Source: CAYVGO01 sp964450725
Lineage (GTDB): Bacteria > Bacteroidota > Bacteroidia > Bacteroidales > UBA932
Assembly (NCBI GenBank): GCA_964450725.1
Contig: CAYVGO010000005.1
Coordinates: 9,961 to 73,960, forward strand
DNA length: 64,000 nucleotides
Reading direction: 5' to 3'
The position numbers and the translations under genes were made by a program. How positions within the stretch are numbered: position 1 is the stretch's first letter; each line of letters starts with the position of its first letter. This document shows positions 57,862 to 64,000 of the stretch, piece by piece. The notes beneath the pieces are model-generated. The model was not told the origin of the DNA and ran no database searches. It saw only the letters and a list, made by a program, of their open reading frames with translations.

Positions 57862-58275
57862 TTAAACAGACTTTGCTAATCCGTTTGCCATATTTTCATA
57901 ACTTGGCAATACTTCCAAGAAAGAAATAGTTTGGTCGTCAACCTTACAACATAGTGTTTGTTGGGTATTGGTTGCCATTAAAAAAGGAACTTGGAGAATA
58001 ATATTGTAACGGGCTAATTGGTATAGAACATCTTGATGGATAGGAATGTGTTTGGCTTTGCACTCTACCAACAATAACGGTTGAAAGTCAGGATTATAAA
58101 CCAAAATATCGTATCTATACAAATTATCGTTCCACTTGATACTTCCTTCTACGGCAATTTTTGCTGTTGGTACTTGCAGTTGCTGCTGCAAATAAAGCAA
58201 AACCGATTGCCGTACGCGCTCTTCAGGAGTAAGAATAATGGATTTTCGGCGAAAAGGGTCAAAGAAGGTGGTCAT
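57862..58275 (-). CDS. Small HsdR-N/PD-(D/E)XK-like protein
   Basis: The 137-residue protein resembles the type I restriction enzyme R-subunit N-terminal domain family (HSDR_N_2). It contains PEERVRQSVLLYLQQQL, then GSIKWNDNLYRYDILVYNPDFQPLLLVECKA, with the Asp and Glu-x-Lys of a PD-(D/E)XK core. The ATG at 58275 is chosen because an upstream TTG at 58293 would overlap the preceding gene. No restriction-modification genes are nearby. Stand-alone proteins of this kind are common in Bacteroidota and their role is unknown. It is 14 bp after the lipoprotein gene. Confidence 0.8.
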   Translation of the reverse strand: MTTFFDPFRRKSIILTPEERVRQSVLLYLQQQLQVPTAKIAVEGSIKWNDNLYRYDILVYNPDFQPLLLVECKAKHIPIHQDVLYQLARYNIILQVPFLMATNTQQTLCCKVDDQTISFLEVLPSYENMANGLAKSV

Positions 58276-58289
58276 TACATTCAGGGTTC

Positions 58290-59006
58290 TCAATTGTCGT
58301 TGATTGAATTGAATTCTATCTCTCCAATGGAACGATCAACTAATTGTAATTGCGGACGGCCTACCACAATTCCCATTTCCACTGTACATCTCAAATAATA
58401 TTTTCTTCCGTGTTCAATCGTAATTGGAACATCGGATGTTGCTTCTGTCTTTGCCCAAAGAACATTCAGTCCTTTTTGTGTAATCCAGATTTCTTGCTTC
58501 GTATTATTTTTTGCTCTCCAAATTACCGAGTCTCCTAAATGAACATCATAATTGATCAATAAACCCGGACCCTTAGGTCTATACACATAAAGTTTTGCAT
58601 AATCCCAACTTTTGTCAATAGCCGGATGGTTAGTTGATTTTAACTTATTCAACTCCTGAATATTTTCAACGTTTATAATCTGTGCTGTGATTCTGTCACA
58701 TGTGCTGCCCATCACGCTTGGAGGAGTGTGTTTGGTTATTTTCAAAACATTTCCACCTGATTTTCTTGCTTCTTCTTTTGCTTTTTCAATGACCACATCC
58801 CAACCGCAATTTACAGAGAAACCTGTATCTCCAACTTTAACAGTTCCTATTACTGTGGCCGATGCCGGAACTTGGTCTTGAAGTCCAAGAACTACTACTT
58901 CTTCTTCGTAATCTAAGGGTGGTAAAGCTTCTATTAATTTAGTTGTTACTCTTGCCGAACAAGCTGCAAGGAAAATAGTTATAAGTCCAAAAAATATTTT
59001 TTTCAT
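58290..59006 (-). CDS. Lipoprotein with RcsF-like and DUF2846-like halves
   Basis: The 238-residue protein has lipobox LAAC (Cys16). The first half (ATVIGTVKVGDTGFSVNCGWDVVIEKAKEEARKSGGNVLKI..., STCDRITAQI) resembles the RcsF fold with conserved cysteines. The second half (AKLYVYRPKGPGLLINYDVHLGDSVIWRAKN...YYLRCTVEMG) resembles DUF2846. A role in sensing envelope stress would be a guess from the RcsF resemblance. It is followed 14 bp later by the HsdR-N-like gene, so the two may be cotranscribed. Confidence 0.6.
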   Translation of the reverse strand: MKKIFFGLITIFLAACSARVTTKLIEALPPLDYEEEVVVLGLQDQVPASATVIGTVKVGDTGFSVNCGWDVVIEKAKEEARKSGGNVLKITKHTPPSVMGSTCDRITAQIINVENIQELNKLKSTNHPAIDKSWDYAKLYVYRPKGPGLLINYDVHLGDSVIWRAKNNTKQEIWITQKGLNVLWAKTEATSDVPITIEHGRKYYLRCTVEMGIVVGRPQLQLVDRSIGEIEFNSINDN

Positions 59007-59159
59007 CTTATTGTTGCTTTGTATTGTCTGTTAATGTTTTGTACGAATATATGAACTGGTGGTGAATAAATTTAAATCTTGAATGCAACTTTACTTATTA
59101 GGATATTGTTTTAAGTAAGTAATTTCCTTTCTTGTTTCAACTGTCTCATACCTATAAAA

Positions 59160-60725
59160 TCATCGCTTGGGACAATCAATAGAATAGTGTAATCCTCGAC
59201 TTTCGCGTAGGGCTTTGGCTTCTTTGATAATTAAATATCCTACTTGAATAATATTTCTTAATTCACAAAGTGGTAAGGTTACTGTAGAGCGGCGATAAAG
59301 TTGTTCGGTTTCCTGATACAAAATATGTAATCGGTGAAATGCCCGTTCCAAGCGTAAATTTGATCGAACAATACCTACATAATAACTCATCAATTGCTGT
59401 ACTTCTTTGTAACTTTGAGTAATTAAAACCATTTCTTCTGCTTGCGATGTACCGTCGTCATTCCATTCGGGAATATTGGTCGGTAAACTTCCTACCCTAT
59501 CAAAAGTATCTATCGCATGTTTTGCCGTAGCCGTAGCGTAAACTACTGCTTCTATCAGAGAATTTGACGCTAACCGATTAGCCCCGTGCAAACCGGTACA
59601 TGATACTTCTCCTACAGCATATAAGTTATGGATTGACGATTGTCCGTATTTATCGACTTTTACACCGCCGCACATAAAATGAGCTACTGGTACAACCGGA
59701 ATATAATCTCGGGTAATATCAATACCTAACCGTAAACATTTTTCGTAAATATTAGGGAAATGAGCAATAATATCTTCCTTGTTTTTATGGGTTACATCTA
59801 AATAAATATGATCCACACCATGCACCTTCATTTCATTATCAATTGCCCGTGCTACAATATCACGCGGTGCTAATGATTTTCGAGGGTCGTATTTGTGCAT
59901 AAACTCTTTGCCGTCTAAAGTTCTTAAAATTCCTCCAAAACCTCTCATGGCTTCGGTAATTAAAAACGACGGACGTTCTCCGGGATTATATAAAGAGGTA
60001 GGATGAAATTGTATGTATGCCATGTCTTCGACCACGCCTTTTGCCCGATAAACCATTGCCACCCCATCGCCGGTAGCGACTAACGGATTGGTCGTAGCAT
60101 GGTAAACATGTCCTGCTCCGCCGGTAGCCAAAATGGTTTTTTGAGCTAAAAAAGTAATAATAGAAGAGGTATTAATATCTAAAACGTAAGCACCATAACA
60201 AGTAATATCGCTATGATAACGTCTGACCATTTTTCCAAGATGGTGCTGTGTAATTAAGTCAATGGCAAAATGATGTTCAAGAACCGTAATATTGGAATGT
60301 TTACGGACTGCCTCTATCAGCCCGCGGGCAATTTCTCCGCCGGTAAGGTCATTGTGATGCAGTATTCTGTATTCTGAATGTCCGCCTTCTTTGGCTAAAT
60401 CGTAAGTTTGGTCTCCTTTTTTATCAAAACGAACACCATAATTTTCTAAATCTCTAATTCCTTTGGGAGCATTTTCAACAACATAGCGTACACTTTCCTC
60501 ATTACATAATCCTGCTCCGCAAATCATGGTATCCTCCACGTGCTTCTCAAAAGTATCGGGCAAATAAGTTACTGCTGCAATACCTCCCTGAGCATAATTG
60601 GTATTTGACCGTTCAATAGAAGATTTGGTGATGAGGGTAACTTTATGATGTTGGGCAATTTTTAATGCGGTGAAAAGTCCTGCAACCCCTGAGCCAATCA
60701 CCAAAAATGGAACTTGCTGTATCAT
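59160..60725 (-). CDS. nadB: L-aspartate oxidase
   Basis: The 521-residue flavoprotein oxidises L-aspartate to iminoaspartate, the first step of NAD synthesis from aspartate. The FAD-binding motif VIGSGVAGLFTALKIA is at the N-terminus. Further signatures are ERSNTNYAQGGIAAV, MVYRAKGVVEDMAYIQFHPTSLY, HFMCGGVKVDKYGQSSI, and GLHGANRLASNSLIEAVVY. The C-terminal helical domain is complete. No nadA or nadC is adjacent. An 8-bp inverted repeat lies in its leader. Confidence 0.96.
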   Translation of the reverse strand: MIQQVPFLVIGSGVAGLFTALKIAQHHKVTLITKSSIERSNTNYAQGGIAAVTYLPDTFEKHVEDTMICGAGLCNEESVRYVVENAPKGIRDLENYGVRFDKKGDQTYDLAKEGGHSEYRILHHNDLTGGEIARGLIEAVRKHSNITVLEHHFAIDLITQHHLGKMVRRYHSDITCYGAYVLDINTSSIITFLAQKTILATGGAGHVYHATTNPLVATGDGVAMVYRAKGVVEDMAYIQFHPTSLYNPGERPSFLITEAMRGFGGILRTLDGKEFMHKYDPRKSLAPRDIVARAIDNEMKVHGVDHIYLDVTHKNKEDIIAHFPNIYEKCLRLGIDITRDYIPVVPVAHFMCGGVKVDKYGQSSIHNLYAVGEVSCTGLHGANRLASNSLIEAVVYATATAKHAIDTFDRVGSLPTNIPEWNDDGTSQAEEMVLITQSYKEVQQLMSYYVGIVRSNLRLERAFHRLHILYQETEQLYRRSTVTLPLCELRNIIQVGYLIIKEAKALRESRGLHYSIDCPKR

Positions 60726-60746
60726 AGATTTAATTTTTTATAGACT

Positions 60747-60771
60747 ATTTGTAGTTTCTATGGCTACAAAT
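60747..60771 (-). promoter_or_regulatory. Inverted repeat in the nadB leader
   Basis: ATTTGTAG (60747-60754) and CTACAAAT (60764-60771) are exact inverted copies with a 9-bp spacer, 22-46 bp upstream of the nadB ATG. It could be an operator or a leader hairpin. Confidence 0.4.
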
Positions 60772-60822
60772 TTTATTTGTAAAGATACCGTTTTATTTCA
60801 AAATCACACAATATTAGTATCT

Positions 60823-61038
60823 CTAATTAACTTTCGAACAAGGGTCTGATTTTGTAAATAAACTGTATATATAAAGCGCCGATTGTGCATAAAGACCCGT
60901 CTCATCATCACTATATGCACTACCTATTGGAGAGGTATAAAAAAGTTCAAGGGCTGTCAACTCATCTATATTTTTTTCTTCTGCTATCATTTGTACGACT
61001 TTAGGAATGGTTAATCCTTTTACTAATGCGTGTCCCAT
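60823..61038 (-). CDS. Small protein of unknown function, companion of the DUF3791/DUF3990 remnant
   Basis: The 71-residue protein looks all-helical (VVQMIAEEKNIDELTALELFYTS...DETGLYAQSALYIYSLF) and has no signal peptide. It starts 5 bp after the stop of the DUF3990 remnant and reads in the same direction, so it looks like the third gene of that cassette. It is the only member that seems intact. I do not recognise a named domain with certainty. A role as an antitoxin or adaptor for the lost DUF3990 protein would be inference from position. Confidence 0.6.
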   Translation of the reverse strand: MGHALVKGLTIPKVVQMIAEEKNIDELTALELFYTSPIGSAYSDDETGLYAQSALYIYSLFTKSDPCSKVN

Positions 61039-61043
61039 TTTAC

Positions 61044-61133
61044 TTATAATTTAACGGCTTTACAAAATTCCAAACATGTCAATGAAATTTGAGGATTGAC
61101 AACCTCAACGGTTGAACCATGATAAACAATCAT
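61044..61133 (-). pseudogene. DUF3990 remnant with a large internal deletion
   Basis: A 29-codon frame begins MIVYHGSTVEVVNPQ, matching the start of DUF3990 proteins (about 150 residues or more), and then ends at once in SLTCLEFCKAVKL, which looks like a family C-terminus. The whole middle, which would hold the conserved DFGKGFYxT-type segment, is missing. Its ATG overlaps the stop of the upstream DUF3791 frame (ATGA), the layout expected of an intact cassette. Confidence 0.6.
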
Positions 61134-61322
61134 TTTTCTAAATTTATTATTTTATCGATCAATGTCATTAAATATTCAAATCCGCAACCGTGTAAATCTT
61201 GATAATCTGCAGAAAGTAAATCTATAATTCCATTTTTCTTAAAAAGTAAATATACTTCGTCGCTTTTCATTGATTTAAATGTACTGCTCTATACAATGAA
61301 CAATAAAAGATAATTTACTCAT
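61130..61322 (-). pseudogene. Frameshifted DUF3791 gene
   Basis: The ATG at 61322 opens MSKLSFIVHCIEQYI and stops at 61275-61277. The shifted frame continues MKSDEVYLLFKKNGIIDLLSADYQDLHG...FEYLMTLIDKIINLEK to 61130. Joined, the two parts give a DUF3791 protein of normal size (about 62 residues). A single-base change near 61275-61285 has split it. It begins 8 bp after marC and overlaps the DUF3990 remnant. Confidence 0.65.
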
Positions 61323-61330
61323 CACCAATC

Positions 61331-61981
61331 TTACAGATTTAATTTGTGAACCGCTTGAACAATATCCAAAACAATGGGTTTTAATCCGGCAAAGAAAAAT
61401 TCTACGGCAATCACCATAACAATTAATCCCATGAGTCTCATCATGACCTTATTTCCGGTCTCTCCTAAGAACTGTACGATTTTTGATGCGAAGGTAAAAA
61501 CAATAAGTGAAATGGTCATCACTGCCAAAATAGCCGTAAGCATTACAATCTTTTTTTCTATGGCATCGGCAGAAGACCATAAAACCATAGCATTGGTAAT
61601 TACGCCGGGACCACAAATCATAGGAATGGCTAAAGGTGTAATACTTATATCACTTTCATACACTTTAATGTCTGACGGATCTACCTTTGAACGTGTTAAA
61701 CGTGCCTGAAGCATATCCATACCAATAAACAACATAATAATTCCCCCGGCAATACGAAGACTGTTGACCGATATTCCGAAAAATTGAAATAACACTTTCC
61801 CGGCTACGGCAAAAAAAAGAATCGCAACGGTTGCAATTAAGGTTGATTTACGGGCAATGACTGACCGATGACTATTATCCATGTCTGTGGTCATTGTCAA
61901 AAAAACCGGCATGGTGGCCAGCGGATTAATTAGCGAGAGAAAACTTGTAAAACACAATAATCCAAAGGATAGAATCTCCAT
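61331..61981 (-). CDS. MarC/UPF0056-family integral membrane protein
   Basis: The 216-residue inner-membrane protein has six predicted transmembrane helices. The conserved start is FLSLINPLATMPVFLTMT (NP motif in helix 1) and the related half-motif is TPLAIPMICGPGVITNAMV. The MarC family was once linked to multiple antibiotic resistance, but its true function is not established. It follows pyrE by 9 bp, so the two are cotranscribed. Confidence 0.88.
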   Translation of the reverse strand: MEILSFGLLCFTSFLSLINPLATMPVFLTMTTDMDNSHRSVIARKSTLIATVAILFFAVAGKVLFQFFGISVNSLRIAGGIIMLFIGMDMLQARLTRSKVDPSDIKVYESDISITPLAIPMICGPGVITNAMVLWSSADAIEKKIVMLTAILAVMTISLIVFTFASKIVQFLGETGNKVMMRLMGLIVMVIAVEFFFAGLKPIVLDIVQAVHKLNL

Positions 61982-61990
61982 AGTAATTGA

Positions 61991-62635
61991 TTATTTTGTA
62001 GTACCATATTGGGCAGGATTGATTCGCCATTTTTCCAAAACCGGTAAAAAAGAGGAATCAATATAATGTTGATGGACGGCTTGTTCTAACAATACAGAAT
62101 AATTTGACAAGGTATGGAGTTGACATTGAGAAAGATTAAAATTATCTGTTGCAGATTGAAACTGGTAAGTAAAAATAGCAACCATTCCTAATACTTCCGT
62201 ATTATGTTTGCGTAATGCTTCTACGGCTTTAAGACTGCTTCCGCCGGTAGAAATAAGGTCTTCTATGACCAACACCCGCTGCTTTTCCGTCAGTTTCCCC
62301 TCAATTTGATTGCCCATTCCATGAGATTTTGGTTCAGGACGTACATAAACAAACGGCTTTTGTAATTTTTCGGCAACCAAAACGCCGATGGCAATGGCTC
62401 CGGTAGCAACACCGGCAATAACATCTACGGTTGCTATATCATAGTGTTGTTTGATGGTGATTACCATAGATTCTGCAATATAATCTCTGATATGAGGATA
62501 GGCTAAAATCTTACGATTGTCGCAATAAATCGGAGATAACCATCCTGAAGCCCATTGATAGGGTTTTTCCGGTGAAAGTTGAACAGCTTGAATAGAAAGT
62601 AAATGTTTTGCAGTTTCAAGAGCAATGTTATCCAT
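61991..62635 (-). CDS. pyrE: Orotate phosphoribosyltransferase
   Basis: The 214-residue enzyme makes orotidine 5'-monophosphate from orotate and PRPP in pyrimidine synthesis. The PRPP-binding motif is VLVIEDLISTGGSSLKAV, and VAGVATGAIAIGVLVAEKL and the flexible loop KSHGMGNQIEG are present. It is the first gene of a unit with marC and the decayed DUF3791/DUF3990 cassette. Its promoter is at 62658-62687. Confidence 0.95.
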   Translation of the reverse strand: MDNIALETAKHLLSIQAVQLSPEKPYQWASGWLSPIYCDNRKILAYPHIRDYIAESMVITIKQHYDIATVDVIAGVATGAIAIGVLVAEKLQKPFVYVRPEPKSHGMGNQIEGKLTEKQRVLVIEDLISTGGSSLKAVEALRKHNTEVLGMVAIFTYQFQSATDNFNLSQCQLHTLSNYSVLLEQAVHQHYIDSSFLPVLEKWRINPAQYGTTK

Positions 62636-62657
62636 AGCATGATATTTTTATGTGAAG

Positions 62658-62687
62658 CAAAGGTAGTATTTTGTTATTACATACAAA
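62658..62687 (-). promoter_or_regulatory. Promoter of pyrE
   Basis: On the minus strand TTTG (62684-62687) and TACCTTTG (62658-62665) are 18 bp apart, matching both Bacteroidota boxes. The -7 box ends 22 bp before the pyrE ATG. Confidence 0.65.
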
Positions 62688-62722
62688 AACGAGGGATAAA
62701 TCCAGACAACGCAATAACAAAC

Positions 62723-64000
62723 TTACACCTTTATCTTTTCTTTTTGCAGTGCCTCTTTCAGTATCTCTTTACTCAAATATTGCTTCTTTGCGTCTATCAA
62801 ATGTAATGCACATCTGCGGACTACATTAGAGATAGAGCCACCAGATAGTTCGGCTTCTGAGGCTAAGGCTATTAAATCTTCTTCCGGACTTTCCAGCCAT
62901 GGTTCCGGTAGCATTTTGCGCCATAATTCTGCCCGAAGTTCTTTGGTGGGCATAGGAAAATAAATGACCGATTGAAAACGTCGAGAAAAGGCTTCATCAA
63001 TATTGCTACGTAAGTTGGTCGCCAATATTACCGTACCCGGAAAATCCTCTATCCGTTGTAACAGATAGGCTACTTCCTGATTAGCATGACGGTCGTTAGA
63101 AGTGTTTGTAGAGGTTCGTTTGCCGAATAAGGCGTCGGCTTCATCAAAAAAAAGTATCCAGTTTCTATTTTCTGCAAGGTCAAAAACCTTTGCCAGATTC
63201 TTTTCTGTCTCACCGATGTATTTGGAAACAATCATCGACAAGTCTATTCTATAAACATCCATATTGTTCTTTTTACCCAAAAGAGTTGCCGCCAGCGTCT
63301 TTCCGGTTCCCGGAGGTCCGTAAAAGAGAGCGCGATAACCGGCTTTCAGAAATCTTGACAGTCCCCAATCTTCCATAATGGTTTTGTGGGCTGTAATCCA
63401 AGTATTAATTTCGGCTAACTCAAGGGCTACCTGATAATCCAAAATCATATCTTCCCACTGTAACTCGGTAGTAATGAGTTTGGCAGGAAAGCCGATAGTG
63501 TAATCGGGTTTATACTCTCTGTCAAAAAGAACACGGCTCAGAAACTCTTCCGACACCCGTAGCTGTCCGCTTAGCAGTGGCTCTCCCTCTGCTGCACCCT
63601 CTAACCGAAGAATATTTTGGGTATAAAACCAATGTTCTTTGCAAAAAAGCAGCATGACCTCTTTCCGCTTCTCTACATCACTGCCGGCAATAATAAATGC
63701 CGCCGTTTCTCCGGTCGGGAGAAATCCGCCGTGCGACAATCCTTTCCAGCCTCCAAACTCTGTATATTGACGGTCAATATCTTTGTTTTGAATAAAAAAC
63801 AGGTCAAGCGTTTTCGGACTGATGTGCGGCATGAGTGCCAACAGCAACACAACTTCTTCCTCAAAAGTCGGGGTTTGACGGTCAAGAAGATGAATTAACC
63901 AATCCTCTTTCGGACGCGGTATTTCCCGAATATCGCTATAGGGACACTCCTGCCGAAAGTAAATCGCAAAAGCCGTATGGAGGAGGGTTTGGAAGTGGTG
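62723..64000 (-). CDS. AAA+ ATPase, contractile-injection-system type (5' end outside window)
   Basis: The frame is open to the right edge, so at least 425 residues are present and the start is outside the window. An N-terminal region of about 190 residues (EIPRPKEDWLIHLLDRQTPTFEEEVV... and further) precedes one AAA+ module. Its Walker A is YGPPGTGKTLAA, Walker B is WILFFDEADALFGKR, sensor 1 is ILATNLRSN and the arginine finger is SRRF. This layout resembles the single-AAA ATPases (Afp15/Pvc15 type) of extracellular contractile injection systems. The ATPase gene typically lies near the end of such clusters, and here nothing related follows it. A different cellular AAA role cannot be excluded. 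Confidence 0.75.
   Translation of the reverse strand, partial: HHFQTLLHTAFAIYFRQECPYSDIREIPRPKEDWLIHLLDRQTPTFEEEVVLLLALMPHISPKTLDLFFIQNKDIDRQYTEFGGWKGLSHGGFLPTGETAAFIIAGSDVEKRKEVMLLFCKEHWFYTQNILRLEGAAEGEPLLSGQLRVSEEFLSRVLFDREYKPDYTIGFPAKLITTELQWEDMILDYQVALELAEINTWITAHKTIMEDWGLSRFLKAGYRALFYGPPGTGKTLAATLLGKKNNMDVYRIDLSMIVSKYIGETEKNLAKVFDLAENRNWILFFDEADALFGKRTSTNTSNDRHANQEVAYLLQRIEDFPGTVILATNLRSNIDEAFSRRFQSVIYFPMPTKELRAELWRKMLPEPWLESPEEDLIALASEAELSGGSISNVVRRCALHLIDAKKQYLSKEILKEALQKEKIKV

Overview
The window reads as chromosomal DNA of a low-GC member of the Bacteroidota, most likely order Bacteroidales. The evidence is a SusC/SusD glycan-uptake locus with a hybrid two-component regulator, many Bacteroidota-type promoters (TAnnTTTG -7 box, sometimes with a TTTG/TTG -33 box), Bacteroidota-restricted families (DUF5606, DUF3791/DUF3990, DUF1573 lipoprotein-like exports) and an absence of obvious Shine-Dalgarno sites. 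There are no rRNA genes, no complete insertion sequence and no CRISPR array.

Layout. 1-2.5 kb (+): the 3' part of a CoA-disulfide-reductase/rhodanese fusion, an exported rhodanese and panC. 2.5-6.3 kb (-): a large DUF3352-like membrane-anchored protein and tsaD. 6.5-19.8 kb (-): the classical translation/transcription superoperon, tRNA-Thr(UGU)-Tyr-Gly-Thr(GGU)-tuf-tRNA-Trp-secE-nusG-rplKAJL-rpoBC, with a strong promoter at its head, a hairpin between rplL and rpoB, a second perfect hairpin between rpoB and rpoC, and a terminator after rpoC. 19.9-23.2 kb: small accessory genes (two lipoproteins, a YgbA-type protein, a Crp/Fnr regulator) and a 22-nt repeat cluster that ends in a perfect 24-bp hairpin. 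23.3-34.2 kb (-): a FucP-type sugar permease, a biotin-dependent carboxyltransferase with a very short biotin carrier, a 7TM-HD phosphodiesterase (PgpH type), a histidine kinase, a TPR protein and gyrA.

34.4-46.7 kb is a polysaccharide utilisation locus. On the minus strand it encodes a GH53 endo-beta-1,4-galactanase, SusC, SusD, a SusE-like lipoprotein and an Ig-like (BIG2) lipoprotein. A divergent hybrid two-component system lies upstream. GH53 predicts beta-1,4-galactan or arabinogalactan as the substrate. 46.9-57.4 kb (+): a PHP phosphoesterase with a NanM-like kelch protein, glyA, an Rpn/PD-(D/E)XK protein, DUF1573 and DUF5606 proteins, and an RND efflux adaptor/pump pair. 57.56-57.84 kb holds seven tandem 40-41-bp units. 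Each forms a stem-loop, and the outer units carry compensatory base changes that keep the stem paired; this is the most striking unexplained structure in the window.

57.9-64 kb (-): a small HsdR-N-like nuclease-fold protein, an RcsF/DUF2846-like lipoprotein, nadB, a decayed DUF3791/DUF3990 cassette (frameshifted and internally deleted) with a small intact companion gene, marC, pyrE, and at the right edge the C-terminal part of an AAA+ ATPase of the kind found in contractile-injection-system clusters. Most of the window is housekeeping sequence. The novelty candidates are the covarying repeat array, the 24-bp hairpin repeat, the decayed DUF3791/DUF3990 module and the possible injection-system locus beyond the right edge.
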